A DNA stretch of 64,000 bases, taken from positions 186,001 through 250,000 of the forward strand of contig CP032931.1 in assembly GCA_003666485.1 (NCBI GenBank), read 5' to 3'. Source of the DNA: Levilactobacillus brevis. Its GTDB lineage: Bacteria > Bacillota > Bacilli > Lactobacillales > Lactobacillaceae. The position numbers and the translations under genes were made by a program. Below, one piece after another: positions 17,441 to 25,590 of this stretch. Within the stretch, counting starts at the first letter, position 1, and every line of letters begins with the position of its first letter. The notes beneath the pieces were generated by a model. That model was not told the DNA's origin and searched no databases. It saw nothing but the letters and a program-made list of their open reading frames with translations.

Positions 17441-18502
17441 ATGTTTTTAGCGTTAAAAGAAATTCGTCACGAAAAATTGCGTTACGGTTTGATTGTGGGG
17501 ATGGTCGTGTTGGTGAGTTATCTGGTCTTCGTGTTGAGCGGCTTGGCATACGGCCTCGCGCAGCAAAACACGCAGGCCATCAGCAGCTGGGGCGCGAGCA
17601 AGATCGTGCTCAACAGTGATGCGAATGAGAGCCTGTCGCAGTCGCTACTGACAAAGCAGACGACAGCTAAACTTAACATGACTGCTAACGAAGCCTATAT
17701 CGGCCAGGCGGGCGTCGTGGCCAAGGCGGCTGGTCAGCCAAAATTATCCGCGCAGTTCATGGGGTTGCAAGCCAACCAATTCGTGGCGCGCCGTCTCCAG
17801 GTTACCAGTGGTCATAAACCAACGACATCCCGGCAGATTCTGGTCGACGATAGCTTTCATGACAACGGCTACCGGTTGGGCGACCGGGTGAGCCTGAATG
17901 CCGCCGATGGTAAGTATGAAATCGTCGGCTTTACCCACAACGCCAAGCTGAGCGTGGCACCGGTGATCTACGGGTCCCTGGGCACCTGGCGGACGTTAAG
18001 CCACGTGACTGCCAACTTTAAGGCCAATGGGGTGGTGTCCAACAATGCCCAGTTTGCCCCAAAGACGGCCGGTGTGCAGACCTTGACGCGCCAACAATTT
18101 ATTAATAAATTGCCGGGCTATTCAGCGCAGAACACGACCTTTACCTTCATGATTGCCTTTCTGATGGTCATCGCGATGGTCGTAATCGCCGTGTTCCTGT
18201 ACATTTTAACCATGCAAAAGTTGCCGAACTATGCGGTGTTGCGGGCCCAAGGGATTCCGGCCAGCGTCCTGGTCAAGACCACAATCAGTCAGGCAATGTT
18301 GCTGGTCATCGGGGGCCTGGTGATTGGTGCCCTGTTGACCGCGGTGACCGTCTTAGCGCTGCCTGCAGGGGTGCCGATGAGCTTTAACTTGCCGTTGCTC
18401 GGGGGTGTCACGGCCGGCATTTTACTGACCGGCGTAATTGGCGCTTTGATTCCCGTTCGTTTGATTTTGCGCGTTGACCCCGTCAGCGTGATTGGAGGCT
18501 AG
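17441..18502 (+). CDS. hrtB: ABC transporter permease, probable haem efflux HrtB
   Basis: 353 residues of the MacB/FtsX permease type: a first membrane helix near residues 17-40, a large extracellular domain of about 200 residues (MacB_PCD-like), then three helices at the C-terminus (MIAFLMVIAMVVIAVFLY and two more). It starts 2 bp after hrtR and abuts the ATPase gene. HrtB with HrtA exports toxic haem in Firmicutes; specificity here rests on gene order and operator. Confidence 0.82.
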   Translation: MFLALKEIRHEKLRYGLIVGMVVLVSYLVFVLSGLAYGLAQQNTQAISSWGASKIVLNSDANESLSQSLLTKQTTAKLNMTANEAYIGQAGVVAKAAGQPKLSAQFMGLQANQFVARRLQVTSGHKPTTSRQILVDDSFHDNGYRLGDRVSLNAADGKYEIVGFTHNAKLSVAPVIYGSLGTWRTLSHVTANFKANGVVSNNAQFAPKTAGVQTLTRQQFINKLPGYSAQNTTFTFMIAFLMVIAMVVIAVFLYILTMQKLPNYAVLRAQGIPASVLVKTTISQAMLLVIGGLVIGALLTAVTVLALPAGVPMSFNLPLLGGVTAGILLTGVIGALIPVRLILRVDPVSVIGG

Positions 18503-19177
18503 ATGATGCCAGCATTAAAATTGGAACATATCAGTAAAAAATTTGGCCACGATACAAATGAAGTGACCGTGCTCCACGATATTAATTTTAGTGCCACCGC
18601 CGGAGAAGTCAGCCTGGTGTTAGGCCCGTCTGGTTCGGGTAAGAGCACCTTTCTCACGATTGCCGGTGGCATTCAGACGCCCACGACCGGTCAGGTGCAG
18701 GTCCAAGCGCAATCATTGGGCCAACTCACGACCAAGGCGCGAGACGCGTTGCGGTTGAATAAGATTGGGTTTATTTTACAAGCCTACAATCTAGTGCCCT
18801 ATCTAACGGTTCAAGACCAATTTTCTCTGGTCGACCGGGTGAAGCCACAGGGCAACCTGACCGCCGCTGACCTGACCGCATTGCTCGACCAATTGGGTAT
18901 TGGTCAGCTGACGCAACAGTACCCGGCCGAGTTATCTGGCGGGCAAACGCAGCGGGTGGCCATTGCTCGAGCGCTATACCAAAATCCGGATATCATCTTG
19001 GCGGATGAACCGACCGCGGCATTGGATAGTGCGCGCGTCAAGGTGGTGGGCCAACTGCTCCACGACCTGGCTAAGCAGCATCACAAGGCCATTGTGGTGG
19101 TCACCCACGACTTACGGATCCGGGCATTTGCCGATAAGATTTATACGATAATGGACGGCAAAATGGCGTTAGCGTAA
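18503..19177 (+). CDS. hrtA: ABC transporter ATPase, probable haem efflux HrtA
   Basis: 224 residues of the LolD/MacB ATPase type: Walker A GPSGSGKST (about 41-49), signature LSGGQTQRVAIARAL, Walker B ILADEPTAALD and switch VVTHDLR. Two adjacent ATG codons (18503 and 18506) are possible. Last gene of the three-gene operon, followed by a strong terminator. Partners with the preceding permease. Confidence 0.88.
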   Translation: MMPALKLEHISKKFGHDTNEVTVLHDINFSATAGEVSLVLGPSGSGKSTFLTIAGGIQTPTTGQVQVQAQSLGQLTTKARDALRLNKIGFILQAYNLVPYLTVQDQFSLVDRVKPQGNLTAADLTALLDQLGIGQLTQQYPAELSGGQTQRVAIARALYQNPDIILADEPTAALDSARVKVVGQLLHDLAKQHHKAIVVVTHDLRIRAFADKIYTIMDGKMALA

Positions 19178-19207
19178 AATAGTTAATCATGTGGGTGAAG
19201 GACCACT

Positions 19208-19258
19208 AAAGCGTGGGAATCAGACCAGTAAGTGCTGGTTGATTCTCACGCTTTTTTT
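19208..19258 (+). terminator. Rho-independent terminator of the hrt operon
   Basis: Long stem AAGCGTGgGAATCA...CCAGT / CTGGTtGATTCtCACGCTT followed by T7. Confidence 0.85.
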
Positions 19259-19306
19259 GAGCGAAACATGGTAAACTAAGTGCATTACTAAAGGAGGTTA
19301 TCTCAT

Positions 19307-19516
19307 ATGTTTGGAAAAGAAAAGCCAGCGAATCGGTTTGAGGTTGAGACACCCAAGACAGATGGCGCGACGACGGTGCAAATCATCACGGATCGCGAGA
19401 CGGGCGTCCAGTATTTACTGGGAATGTACGCCACGTTAGGTTCAGGCATGACGGTGTTGGTCGACGCTGAAGGCAAGCCGTTGTTAAAACAGAGAAATGG
19501 TAAGATTACTGATTGA
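19307..19516 (+). CDS. DUF6440-type small protein
   Basis: 69 residues: a charged N-terminus, then RETGVQYLLGMYATLGSGMTVLVDAEGKPLL. This short pattern (D-R-E-T-G-V-x-Y) is found in the DUF6440 family of small Firmicute proteins of unknown function. RBS AAAGGAGG precedes the ATG. Its end overlaps the end of the convergent WYL regulator by 11 bp. Confidence 0.7.
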   Translation: MFGKEKPANRFEVETPKTDGATTVQIITDRETGVQYLLGMYATLGSGMTVLVDAEGKPLLKQRNGKITD

Positions 19517-20483
19517 GTTGATACCCAGGTAAGTCCCCCAAACGCGCCAGACATTCCGTCCGGATGGCGTTCACTAGGGCGGCTGGCGCCGTTAGCAACG
19601 TTGCGTCTTGGCCCAAATATAAGTACCACCGGGCAAAGTCTACCAGCTGTTGTGGCTGGTCCAGCGGCAAATAACAGTCTAGCTTAGCCGTCTGCTGATA
19701 CATATCCTGAAATTGTAGCGGTTCTGTGGGGTGGGGATGATGGCGAAACTGACTGATGGCGGTCGCTTTCAGGTGAAGGACAACGTTGGGCCGTGGCCGA
19801 GCCGCTTTGATTGCCGCCGTGATGGTGGTGGTAGGAAGCGCTTGGTCTGCGGCAACTGGGATGACTGATTTGATCGTCGTCACCGCAATCTCACGAAATT
19901 GTTTCGTGGTCAGGTCCCAGGCGTCCACGACCCAGTTTTCCTGGCGATTAAACACGTGACGGACCCAAACCGTGACAGTGGCATCGGCGAGGGTCAGGTG
20001 AAGCTGGCGAGTAGTCAGGCAATGGTTCAGTAAGACCTTCAACATGGGCGGCGCAAAATCAGTCAATTCCGTCAGCTTGGTGTTGGCAGGATTGGTGTGG
20101 CTGAAAACGAGTAATTCTTGCAGCGTCAGGAGGTCGTCTTGCTGCGTCTGCGAGGCAATGGCCACCAATTTTTCCGTTAAGGTATTGCGATTTTTGAGAT
20201 AGGGAAGTTGGGTGTTGCGCGTCGCAAGAAAACTGACAAACAGGGCTTTGAGCTCCTCACTATTGAACTGGACGGCCGGCAGTAGCTGGTTTTGCATGAC
20301 CGCGTACCCGCCATCGCGGCCAACACTGGCCGTTAGCGGCATGCCAAGTTCCTGGATGTTTGTCAGATCTCGAATGACCGTGCTCCGGGAAACGTGAAAC
20401 TGAGCCATGAGCTCGCGAATCGTAAAGAATTGGCGGTTATTGATGTAGCGCATCATGGTATTGACCCGTGCCGTTTTATTCAT
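19506..20483 (-). CDS. WYL-domain transcriptional regulator (YafY/DeoR-like)
   Basis: 325 residues from ATG 20483 (GGAGGG upstream). N-terminal HTH (FFTIRELMAQFHVSRSTVIRDL, about 15-40) followed by GRDGGYAV, then a WYL-type ligand-sensing domain with NWVVDAWDLTTKQFREI and a C-terminal region. Divergent from a GyrI-like protein gene with an 80-bp gap, an arrangement typical of a regulator and its target. Signal unknown. Confidence 0.85.
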   Translation of the reverse strand: MNKTARVNTMMRYINNRQFFTIRELMAQFHVSRSTVIRDLTNIQELGMPLTASVGRDGGYAVMQNQLLPAVQFNSEELKALFVSFLATRNTQLPYLKNRNTLTEKLVAIASQTQQDDLLTLQELLVFSHTNPANTKLTELTDFAPPMLKVLLNHCLTTRQLHLTLADATVTVWVRHVFNRQENWVVDAWDLTTKQFREIAVTTIKSVIPVAADQALPTTTITAAIKAARPRPNVVLHLKATAISQFRHHPHPTEPLQFQDMYQQTAKLDCYLPLDQPQQLVDFARWYLYLGQDATLLTAPAALVNAIRTECLARLGDLPGYQLNQ

Positions 20484-20563
20484 GATAGCCCTCCTAATGG
20501 TGTCAGTTTTTGAAACCATTTCTGTGTATACTGAGTCTATCATCTAAAGGAGGCCATCACAAC

Positions 20564-21034
20564 ATGGCAAATTACACGATTGAAACCAAACCGGCGTTCA
20601 CTGTTTTAGGAATCGATACCGTTTTAACTGGGGACTTTCCCACGATGGGGCAACAGAAGACGGACTTCTGGCAGAAGATCAACGCAGATCACGCCTTGGA
20701 CAATTTAGCAGGAATCAACGACTATCCGTTTGCCGTGAATGAAGCCATCAACGGCGAATTCCACTACTATGCCGGACGGCAGGTCGCGACGGATGCCACG
20801 GCCGCAACGGGCCAACGGCTGATTGAATTTCCAGCGGGTAAGTATCTGGTCATTACAGGCAGTGCTACGGACCAGATGGGGCTGTACAACAGTCTGGAAG
20901 GGCCAGCCTTTGGCGAGATCCTACCCCAGTTGACCGACTACGCTTACGTGGGTGGTCCCAACACCTCCTACGTCACGGGCAGCGACGACCAAGGCATCCA
21001 CGGTGAAATGCTGGTACCATTAGTTGCTAAATAA
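20564..21034 (+). CDS. GyrI-like/AraC-effector-binding-domain protein
   Basis: 156 residues from the ATG at 20564 (GGAGG upstream; the longer frame from 20510 is not supported). N-terminal IETKPAFTVLGIDTVL and central FPAGKYLVITGSA are typical of GyrI-like small-molecule-binding proteins. Divergent from the WYL regulator, so likely its target. A second GyrI-like gene follows. Confidence 0.78.
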   Translation: MANYTIETKPAFTVLGIDTVLTGDFPTMGQQKTDFWQKINADHALDNLAGINDYPFAVNEAINGEFHYYAGRQVATDATAATGQRLIEFPAGKYLVITGSATDQMGLYNSLEGPAFGEILPQLTDYAYVGGPNTSYVTGSDDQGIHGEMLVPLVAK

Positions 21035-21041
21035 TTGGGGG

Positions 21042-21073
21042 AATCGTCGGTTTAAATGGCTGACGATTTTTTA
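21042..21073 (+). terminator. Terminator between the two GyrI-like genes
   Basis: AATCGTCGG / GACGATT stem followed by T6; a TATAAT at 21075-21080 just after it may serve the next gene. Confidence 0.65.
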
Positions 21074-21110
21074 GTATAATGAAAAAAGTAAAATACGAGG
21101 AGGCTTTCCC

Positions 21111-21737
21111 GTGAAACACGAATGGCGTAAAGCAGAAAAGGCGTGGTACTTGCCCAAAGCACCGACGTTACTGACATTACCCGCAATGAATTTTATCACG
21201 CTTACAGGGACTGGGGACCCCAACCAGCCGGACTTTGGTGAACACGTCGCGGCGTTGTATCCGGTCGCTTATCAGCTGCGCATGGCACTCAAGCGCGGTG
21301 AAATTGGCGAACCGTACGTGTACACGGTCTATCCCCTAGAAGGCGTGTGGACGACTACCGATGGGTCACGAGGCGCGACCCTGAACAAGGCTGCGTTAAG
21401 CTATAAAATTATGTTACGTCAGCCAGATCGATTGACCGAACGTGATTTTGACCGGGCATTGGCCGCTGTTCAGGCTAAGAAAGCGAATCCTTATTTGGCT
21501 AAGGTGACCTGGGAAACCTACGCAGAAGGCCGCGTCCTGCAGACGGTGCATCATGGACCGTTTGACGATGAGCCAGCAACGTTTGCAAAACTGCAGACGA
21601 TTTTAACTGAGCAACAGCTAAAAGTCGTTCCCATCATGGGCGACTACTGGCACCGCGAGATCTACCTGACAGATCCCCGGCGAACTGCGCCGGAGAAGGC
21701 CAAAACGGTGTTGCGATACCGGGTCGCGCCTAAGTGA
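21111..21737 (+). CDS. GyrI-like small-molecule-binding protein (COG4832 type)
   Basis: 208 residues from a GTG start with GAGGAGG upstream. Visible family features: KAWYLPKAPTLLTLPAMNFITLTGTGDP at the N-terminus, an AALYPVAYQLRM helix, and VHHGPFDDEPATFAKL near residue 145. Proteins of this group resemble stand-alone effector-binding domains. It is the second such gene in tandem but has its own promoter. The 184-bp intergenic repeat begins 17 bp after its stop. Confidence 0.85.
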   Translation: MKHEWRKAEKAWYLPKAPTLLTLPAMNFITLTGTGDPNQPDFGEHVAALYPVAYQLRMALKRGEIGEPYVYTVYPLEGVWTTTDGSRGATLNKAALSYKIMLRQPDRLTERDFDRALAAVQAKKANPYLAKVTWETYAEGRVLQTVHHGPFDDEPATFAKLQTILTEQQLKVVPIMGDYWHREIYLTDPRRTAPEKAKTVLRYRVAPK

Positions 21738-21754
21738 ATGCAGCACGGCTCGCA

Positions 21755-21938
21755 CTGGCCGCCTTACCGTTCGCCAAATTTGGACCGTGACGCTGTGGGA
21801 AGGACCGGTCGAAGCCAAAGAGCGGTCTTCAACCTCGCTTCGAGCCGAAAAGCACGTCTCGCAGACGCCCGTTTCCAAGTAGGTCACTTGAAAACGCCCA
21901 CGGCTGAGTACAAATTTAGCTCACTCTCGGCTACGTGG
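21755..21938. repeat. 184-bp intergenic repeat, copy A
   Basis: Same length as the segment at 59288-59471 and aligns to it without gaps, with 13 mismatches. Its ends are imperfect inverted repeats: the left part contains CGCCAAATTTGGAC and GCTGTGGG, the right part CCCACGGCTGAGT and CAAATTTAGC. It also holds a local CTCGcttCGAG hairpin. Frames through it give short arginine-rich peptides containing SVTVQIWRTVR on the minus strand, which are probably not genes. Could be a MITE-like mobile repeat or a structured RNA/leader. Confidence 0.85.
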
Positions 21939-21942
21939 CAGA

Positions 21943-22026
21943 ATGCCCTTAATGTGGATGGGTATTGCTGTTCCGGCGTGGCTACTCCTAATTGTGATTG
22001 GGCTGTCTGACAGGTACTGGTGGTAA
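21943..22026 (+). CDS. Tiny hydrophobic peptide ORF downstream of repeat copy A
   Basis: 27 codons: start MPLMWMGIAVP, a hydrophobic core AWLLLIVIGL, and a charged-aromatic end SDRYWW. Related DNA follows repeat copy B, where the frame is closed by TAG at codon 2 (59486-59491) but the same core pattern (IAISAIFLLILWLT) can be read. The conserved position and one-helix character recall small membrane peptides, including type I toxins. No clear ribosome site is visible, so coding is uncertain. Confidence 0.35.
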   Translation: MPLMWMGIAVPAWLLLIVIGLSDRYWW

Positions 22027-22109
22027 ATTAGATTAATACTTGTACTCCCGTTGACTGAGGATTAGTCAGAAAACATTTGCACTTGAAACTTTTAGTTAAT
22101 TACAAAAAT

Positions 22110-22137
22110 AAAGAGTCGCTCAATTGAGTGGCCCTTT
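22110..22137. terminator. Bidirectional terminator-like hairpin
   Basis: AAAGaGtCgCTCAATTGAG centred dyad with A/T-rich flanks on both sides; lies past the stop of the minus-strand HAD gene. The rest of 22027-22207 holds no recognisable gene. Confidence 0.5.
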
Positions 22138-22207
22138 TGGTATACAGGGGTGTAACCAACCTCCGTAAAAATACGTGTATGCTTTTGATATGTTAACAGT
22201 AAAATAT

Positions 22208-22864
22208 TTAGTGCAACCACTGCAACACTTCATCCAGCGTGGTGACCATGTGTGTTGGCCGGGCGGCTGCGGTTGGTTGGGCATTTTCACGGTTGACCCA
22301 GATGGATGGCCACTGTAAGTCGTTGGCCGGCACAATGTCACTCGGATACCCTTGGGCAATGTGCCAGTGGTTCTCTGGGGTAAACCCATAGTGCTGATCG
22401 ACGGCATTGAAGAAGGTGTGGTCCGGCTTATACGCGTGGACGTCTTCAGCGGTCCAGATGTCAAAAGGCACCTGAAGCGCATCGGCGTTGGCTGGAATGA
22501 TATCCCAACTGGAATTGGACATCATGATTAAATGATAGCCGCGCTCACGCAGGGTCTTCAGGGTCGCGATGACTTCTGGGAATGGTGTCAGGTCCCGGTG
22601 TGCCATCAGGATTTCCGGATAATAGCGTTCGAACTGGTGCTTGAGGCCAAACTGATAGTCCAGATGAATCAGGTTATTACGCGTTAAAAGGTCGTAGTCC
22701 AGGTAGGGATGCATGTTGTTGCGGTCAGCCTGATAAGTGATGAACCGTTGCCGCGCTAATTTAACATCCACCCCGATCTGATGGGCTGCGCGGACGATCT
22801 CGGCGTAAGTCCCTTCTTCACGGAGAAGCGTGCCGTAGCAATCAAAGGTTAAAAATTTTTTCAT
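22208..22864 (-). CDS. HAD-superfamily hydrolase (haloacid dehalogenase type II-like)
   Basis: 218 residues from ATG 22864. HAD motifs: nucleophile in FDCYGTLL (motif I, about residue 6), MMSNSSWDI (motif II), KPDHTFF (motif III Lys) and a late acidic motif around VPANDLQWPSIWVNR. The long cap and FDCYGTLL match type II haloacid dehalogenase-like proteins, though in lactobacilli they usually act on unknown phosphate substrates. Terminators flank it on both sides. Confidence 0.85.
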   Translation of the reverse strand: MKKFLTFDCYGTLLREEGTYAEIVRAAHQIGVDVKLARQRFITYQADRNNMHPYLDYDLLTRNNLIHLDYQFGLKHQFERYYPEILMAHRDLTPFPEVIATLKTLRERGYHLIMMSNSSWDIIPANADALQVPFDIWTAEDVHAYKPDHTFFNAVDQHYGFTPENHWHIAQGYPSDIVPANDLQWPSIWVNRENAQPTAAARPTHMVTTLDEVLQWLH

Positions 22865-22903
22865 AGTAAGAACTTCCTCAGTAGTTAAATCGCGCATAAG
22901 CAA

Positions 22904-22929
22904 AAAAACCACCCGCAAAGGTGGTTTTT
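22904..22929 (-). terminator. Rho-independent terminator after the alcohol dehydrogenase gene
   Basis: AAAAACCACC / GGTGGTTTTT stem with runs of T on both strands. The 22930-23094 stretch between it and the dehydrogenase stop holds a GGTTAACCCC-type inverted repeat but no gene. Confidence 0.7.
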
Positions 22930-23094
22930 AAGATGTCATACACAATCAATCTTGTTTTTTTGATGACGACCACGAGGGGGTAACCAGTGGGCCGTCAATT
23001 TTCATGGTCGGGCGGTTAACCCCAACCCTGGTGTTTGCAAGGAGTATCGCGAGTGATTACGGGACTGGCCGCAATCGTCGCGCTAGTTGTCTGG

Positions 23095-24267
23095 TTATTT
23101 TGCGTCGTAAGCAGCTTGGAAGATCTTGATGATATCTTCTTTAGTCCCCTTACGAGGGTTGGAGAAGGCGTTCCCGTCCTTCAAGGCGTTTTCGGCCATC
23201 AGCTCGAAGTCTTCTGGCTTTGCACCGATTTCCTTGATGGACTTTGGAATACCAACGTCTTCTGACAATTGCTTCATGGCCTTGATGGACAATTCAGCAG
23301 CGTCACGCGTGGATAAACCATCGGTGTTTTCACCCATGATCTTAGCTAATTCAGCAAAGCGTTCTGGGCAAGCGATGATGTTGTATTCTTCAACGTAAGG
23401 CAGGAGCAAAGCACAGCAAACACCATGAGGCGCGTCGTATTGACCACCCAATTGGTGAGCCATGGCGTGAACGTAACCCAAGTTGGCGTTGTTGAAGGCC
23501 ATCCCGGCTAACATTTCAGCTTCGACCATCTTAGTCCGTGCTTCCAGGTTGTGCCCATTGGCAACGGCTTCACGTAAGGAAGTTTCAATCAACTTGATGG
23601 CTTCGATACATTGTGAGTCGGTGATTGGGTTGTGGTCAACGGAAACGTAAGGTTCAACGGATTGCACGAAGGCGTCCATCCCAGTTGCGGCAGTTAAGCC
23701 CTTAGGCACATCCAGCATCAAAGTTGGGTCGTTGAAGGAAACCAACGGAATATTCCGCCATGAAACGACAACGAACTTCAAGTGGGTTTCTTCGTTCGTG
23801 ATAACAGCGTGACGAGTCAATTCTGAACCCGTCCCAGCAGTTGTGTTAACGGCAATCAATGGTGGCAAAGCCTTGTCCAGCGTTTCGATCCCGGCTAATT
23901 TGGTGATATCGTCACCATTCGTCAAGATAATGCCGGCACCTTTACCAGTATCATGAGCAGAGCCCCCACCAACAGTGATGATGGAGTCGGCGCCTGATTC
24001 TTCGTAAAGTTTCTTAACTTCTTTGATGTTCCGAATCTTAGGGTTCGGTTCAACGTTGTTGTAGACAACGTAGTCAACACCAGCAGCCTTTAAGGAGTCG
24101 AGCGTTTGTTCAACCGCACCGTTTTCCATTCCTTCAAGGAACTTATCCGTTACGATGACGGGCTTCTTCATCCCTAACATCTTTGCACGGTCACCAATCT
24201 TGCTAATTACGCCAGGGCCAAAAAAGTTGACGCTGGGCATAAGAAAATCATAACTACGTTCAGCCAT
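23095..24267 (-). CDS. dhaT: Iron-containing alcohol dehydrogenase, 1,3-propanediol dehydrogenase type
   Basis: 390 residues of group III (Fe-dependent) NAD(P)-alcohol dehydrogenases: nucleotide-binding GGGSAHDTGKGAG (about 97-109), NTTAGTGSELTRHAVI, and the metal-binding His in GYVHAMAHQLGGQYDAPHGVC. The sequence looks like DhaT, which reduces 3-hydroxypropionaldehyde to 1,3-propanediol and recycles NADH in heterofermentative lactobacilli; lactaldehyde reductase is an alternative. A cre-like box upstream suggests sugar control. Confidence 0.82.
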   Translation of the reverse strand: MAERSYDFLMPSVNFFGPGVISKIGDRAKMLGMKKPVIVTDKFLEGMENGAVEQTLDSLKAAGVDYVVYNNVEPNPKIRNIKEVKKLYEESGADSIITVGGGSAHDTGKGAGIILTNGDDITKLAGIETLDKALPPLIAVNTTAGTGSELTRHAVITNEETHLKFVVVSWRNIPLVSFNDPTLMLDVPKGLTAATGMDAFVQSVEPYVSVDHNPITDSQCIEAIKLIETSLREAVANGHNLEARTKMVEAEMLAGMAFNNANLGYVHAMAHQLGGQYDAPHGVCCALLLPYVEEYNIIACPERFAELAKIMGENTDGLSTRDAAELSIKAMKQLSEDVGIPKSIKEIGAKPEDFELMAENALKDGNAFSNPRKGTKEDIIKIFQAAYDAK

Positions 24268-24442
24268 TATACAAATGCCTTCTTTCGGAAGTTTTGAAAA
24301 TCATTGGTACCAATTTCACAAAGCAATTATAACTAAAAAATTTACAGTTTGCAACTGGTTTCGAAAAAGAGTTGGTTAGTTGTGTGATAAAACCTGGTAT
24401 TATCGCTGATTTGATGGTATTCGCTGGTCGATAAGAAAATTT

Positions 24443-24455
24443 ATTTAACGCTTAC
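24443..24455 (-). promoter_or_regulatory. cre-like box upstream of the alcohol dehydrogenase gene
   Basis: TTTAACGCTTACA (complement TGTAAGCGTTAAA) fits the CcpA site well. It lies about 180 bp upstream of the dehydrogenase start inside a 449-bp intergenic region (24268-24716) in which nothing else was recognised. Confidence 0.5.
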
Positions 24456-24716
24456 AAAATGGCAAATAGGTTAATGAAAGATTAAACAAATTGTTCTCAT
24501 TTGGTCGTGATTTCGCAATTGAATGCGCACATGCGTGAGGTTTCAGTGGGTCGTGAACCCCCTGCTGGAATTTACCGTGACGACATTAAATGACGTTTAC
24601 CGGAAACCATTTATCTAATTAGTTATATTCGATGCTGGTCGTTGTAGTTGTTGACTACTTGCCGTAAACTTGAGGTATTGGATACATAACAATCTTTCAG
24701 ACGGAGGCGGATTCAC

Positions 24717-25493
24717 ATGATAAAGCACACACACTGGCTCACGTTGCTGGCAGTGGGATTGGCGGCCAGCGGTCTAGCAGGCTGTTCGTCCAACTTGAGT
24801 GGCCATCAGGTCAAGGACGCGCTCAAACAGGCACAGTCGAGCAAGAAAACCAGTGGTAAAACAGCTAAGGATGAGTCGATCATCAAGGCGGCTCAGGAAC
24901 TGAATGCAGATGGCAAATATAAAAAGTCTAATCAAAAATTAAGCACGATTAACCTGACAGATCTGAACAAGAAGGGCTTTGGTGCGCTCAAAACCGAATT
25001 TTTCAGTTTGCAGAAGAGTAATGACAAATTTCTGCTGAAGAAGAGTCAGGGGAAACAAGCCACTGGGACGACTGGGTCGACTAGTCAGGCTAGTGGGAAC
25101 ACGACGACCACGTCAACCACGAATCACAGTTTTGACGGCTATAGCAAGTACACCGGCGATTACTATTTCTATAATGATGACGATGGTGACCGGCAACAAG
25201 AGACCCTGACGATTCACGGCGACGGGACGGTCGTGCAAAACAACAACGACGGCTCAGCCTTTCACGGAACCGCGACCATCAAGAATTCCAGCGCGTCGGG
25301 CGTCTTGTCCTATGACGTGACGACGGGGACCAACGATACCAAGACCATCGATGCCAACGTGGAGATCGACGTGACCTGGAGTAATGGCGAGCACGAAGCC
25401 TACTACGGCTACACGTCTTACGATGACGATATCGTCTTGACCGATGGGAATTCTTATGATGGTGATTTGGTCAATGAAGTTTGGATGCAGTAG
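24717..25493 (+). CDS. Lipoprotein of unknown function
   Basis: 258 residues with a lipobox (GLAASGLAGC, Cys about residue 22), so anchored outside the membrane. A Lys/Ser-rich linker and a Thr/Ser-rich spacer (SQASGNTTTTSTTN) precede a C-terminal beta-rich domain full of Asp/Gly (YFYNDDDGDRQQETLTIHGD). This looks like a lipocalin- or beta-barrel-type surface domain; no named family. RBS GGAGGCGG precedes it. Confidence 0.75.
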   Translation: MIKHTHWLTLLAVGLAASGLAGCSSNLSGHQVKDALKQAQSSKKTSGKTAKDESIIKAAQELNADGKYKKSNQKLSTINLTDLNKKGFGALKTEFFSLQKSNDKFLLKKSQGKQATGTTGSTSQASGNTTTTSTTNHSFDGYSKYTGDYYFYNDDDGDRQQETLTIHGDGTVVQNNNDGSAFHGTATIKNSSASGVLSYDVTTGTNDTKTIDANVEIDVTWSNGEHEAYYGYTSYDDDIVLTDGNSYDGDLVNEVWMQ

Positions 25494-25537
25494 TAAACCT
25501 GACGTGCGCAGGGGCCAAAGTTTTTGGCGCGGCGCAC

Positions 25538-25577
25538 AAAATGAGTTTAGGCGGTCGTACCTAAACTCATTTTTTTG
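25538..25577 (+). terminator. Rho-independent terminator after the lipoprotein gene
   Basis: 14-bp perfect stem AAAATGAGTTTAGG / CCTAAACTCATTTT with T7. Confidence 0.85.
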
Positions 25578-25590
25578 AGGAGGAGATCAT

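Noticed and set aside
21618-21887. Minus-strand frame containing SVTVQIWRTVRRP, also at 59034-59351
   Set aside because: Arises from the 184-bp repeat; in each copy the flanking residues differ entirely, and the frame overlaps real genes or non-coding DNA. Probably not translated.
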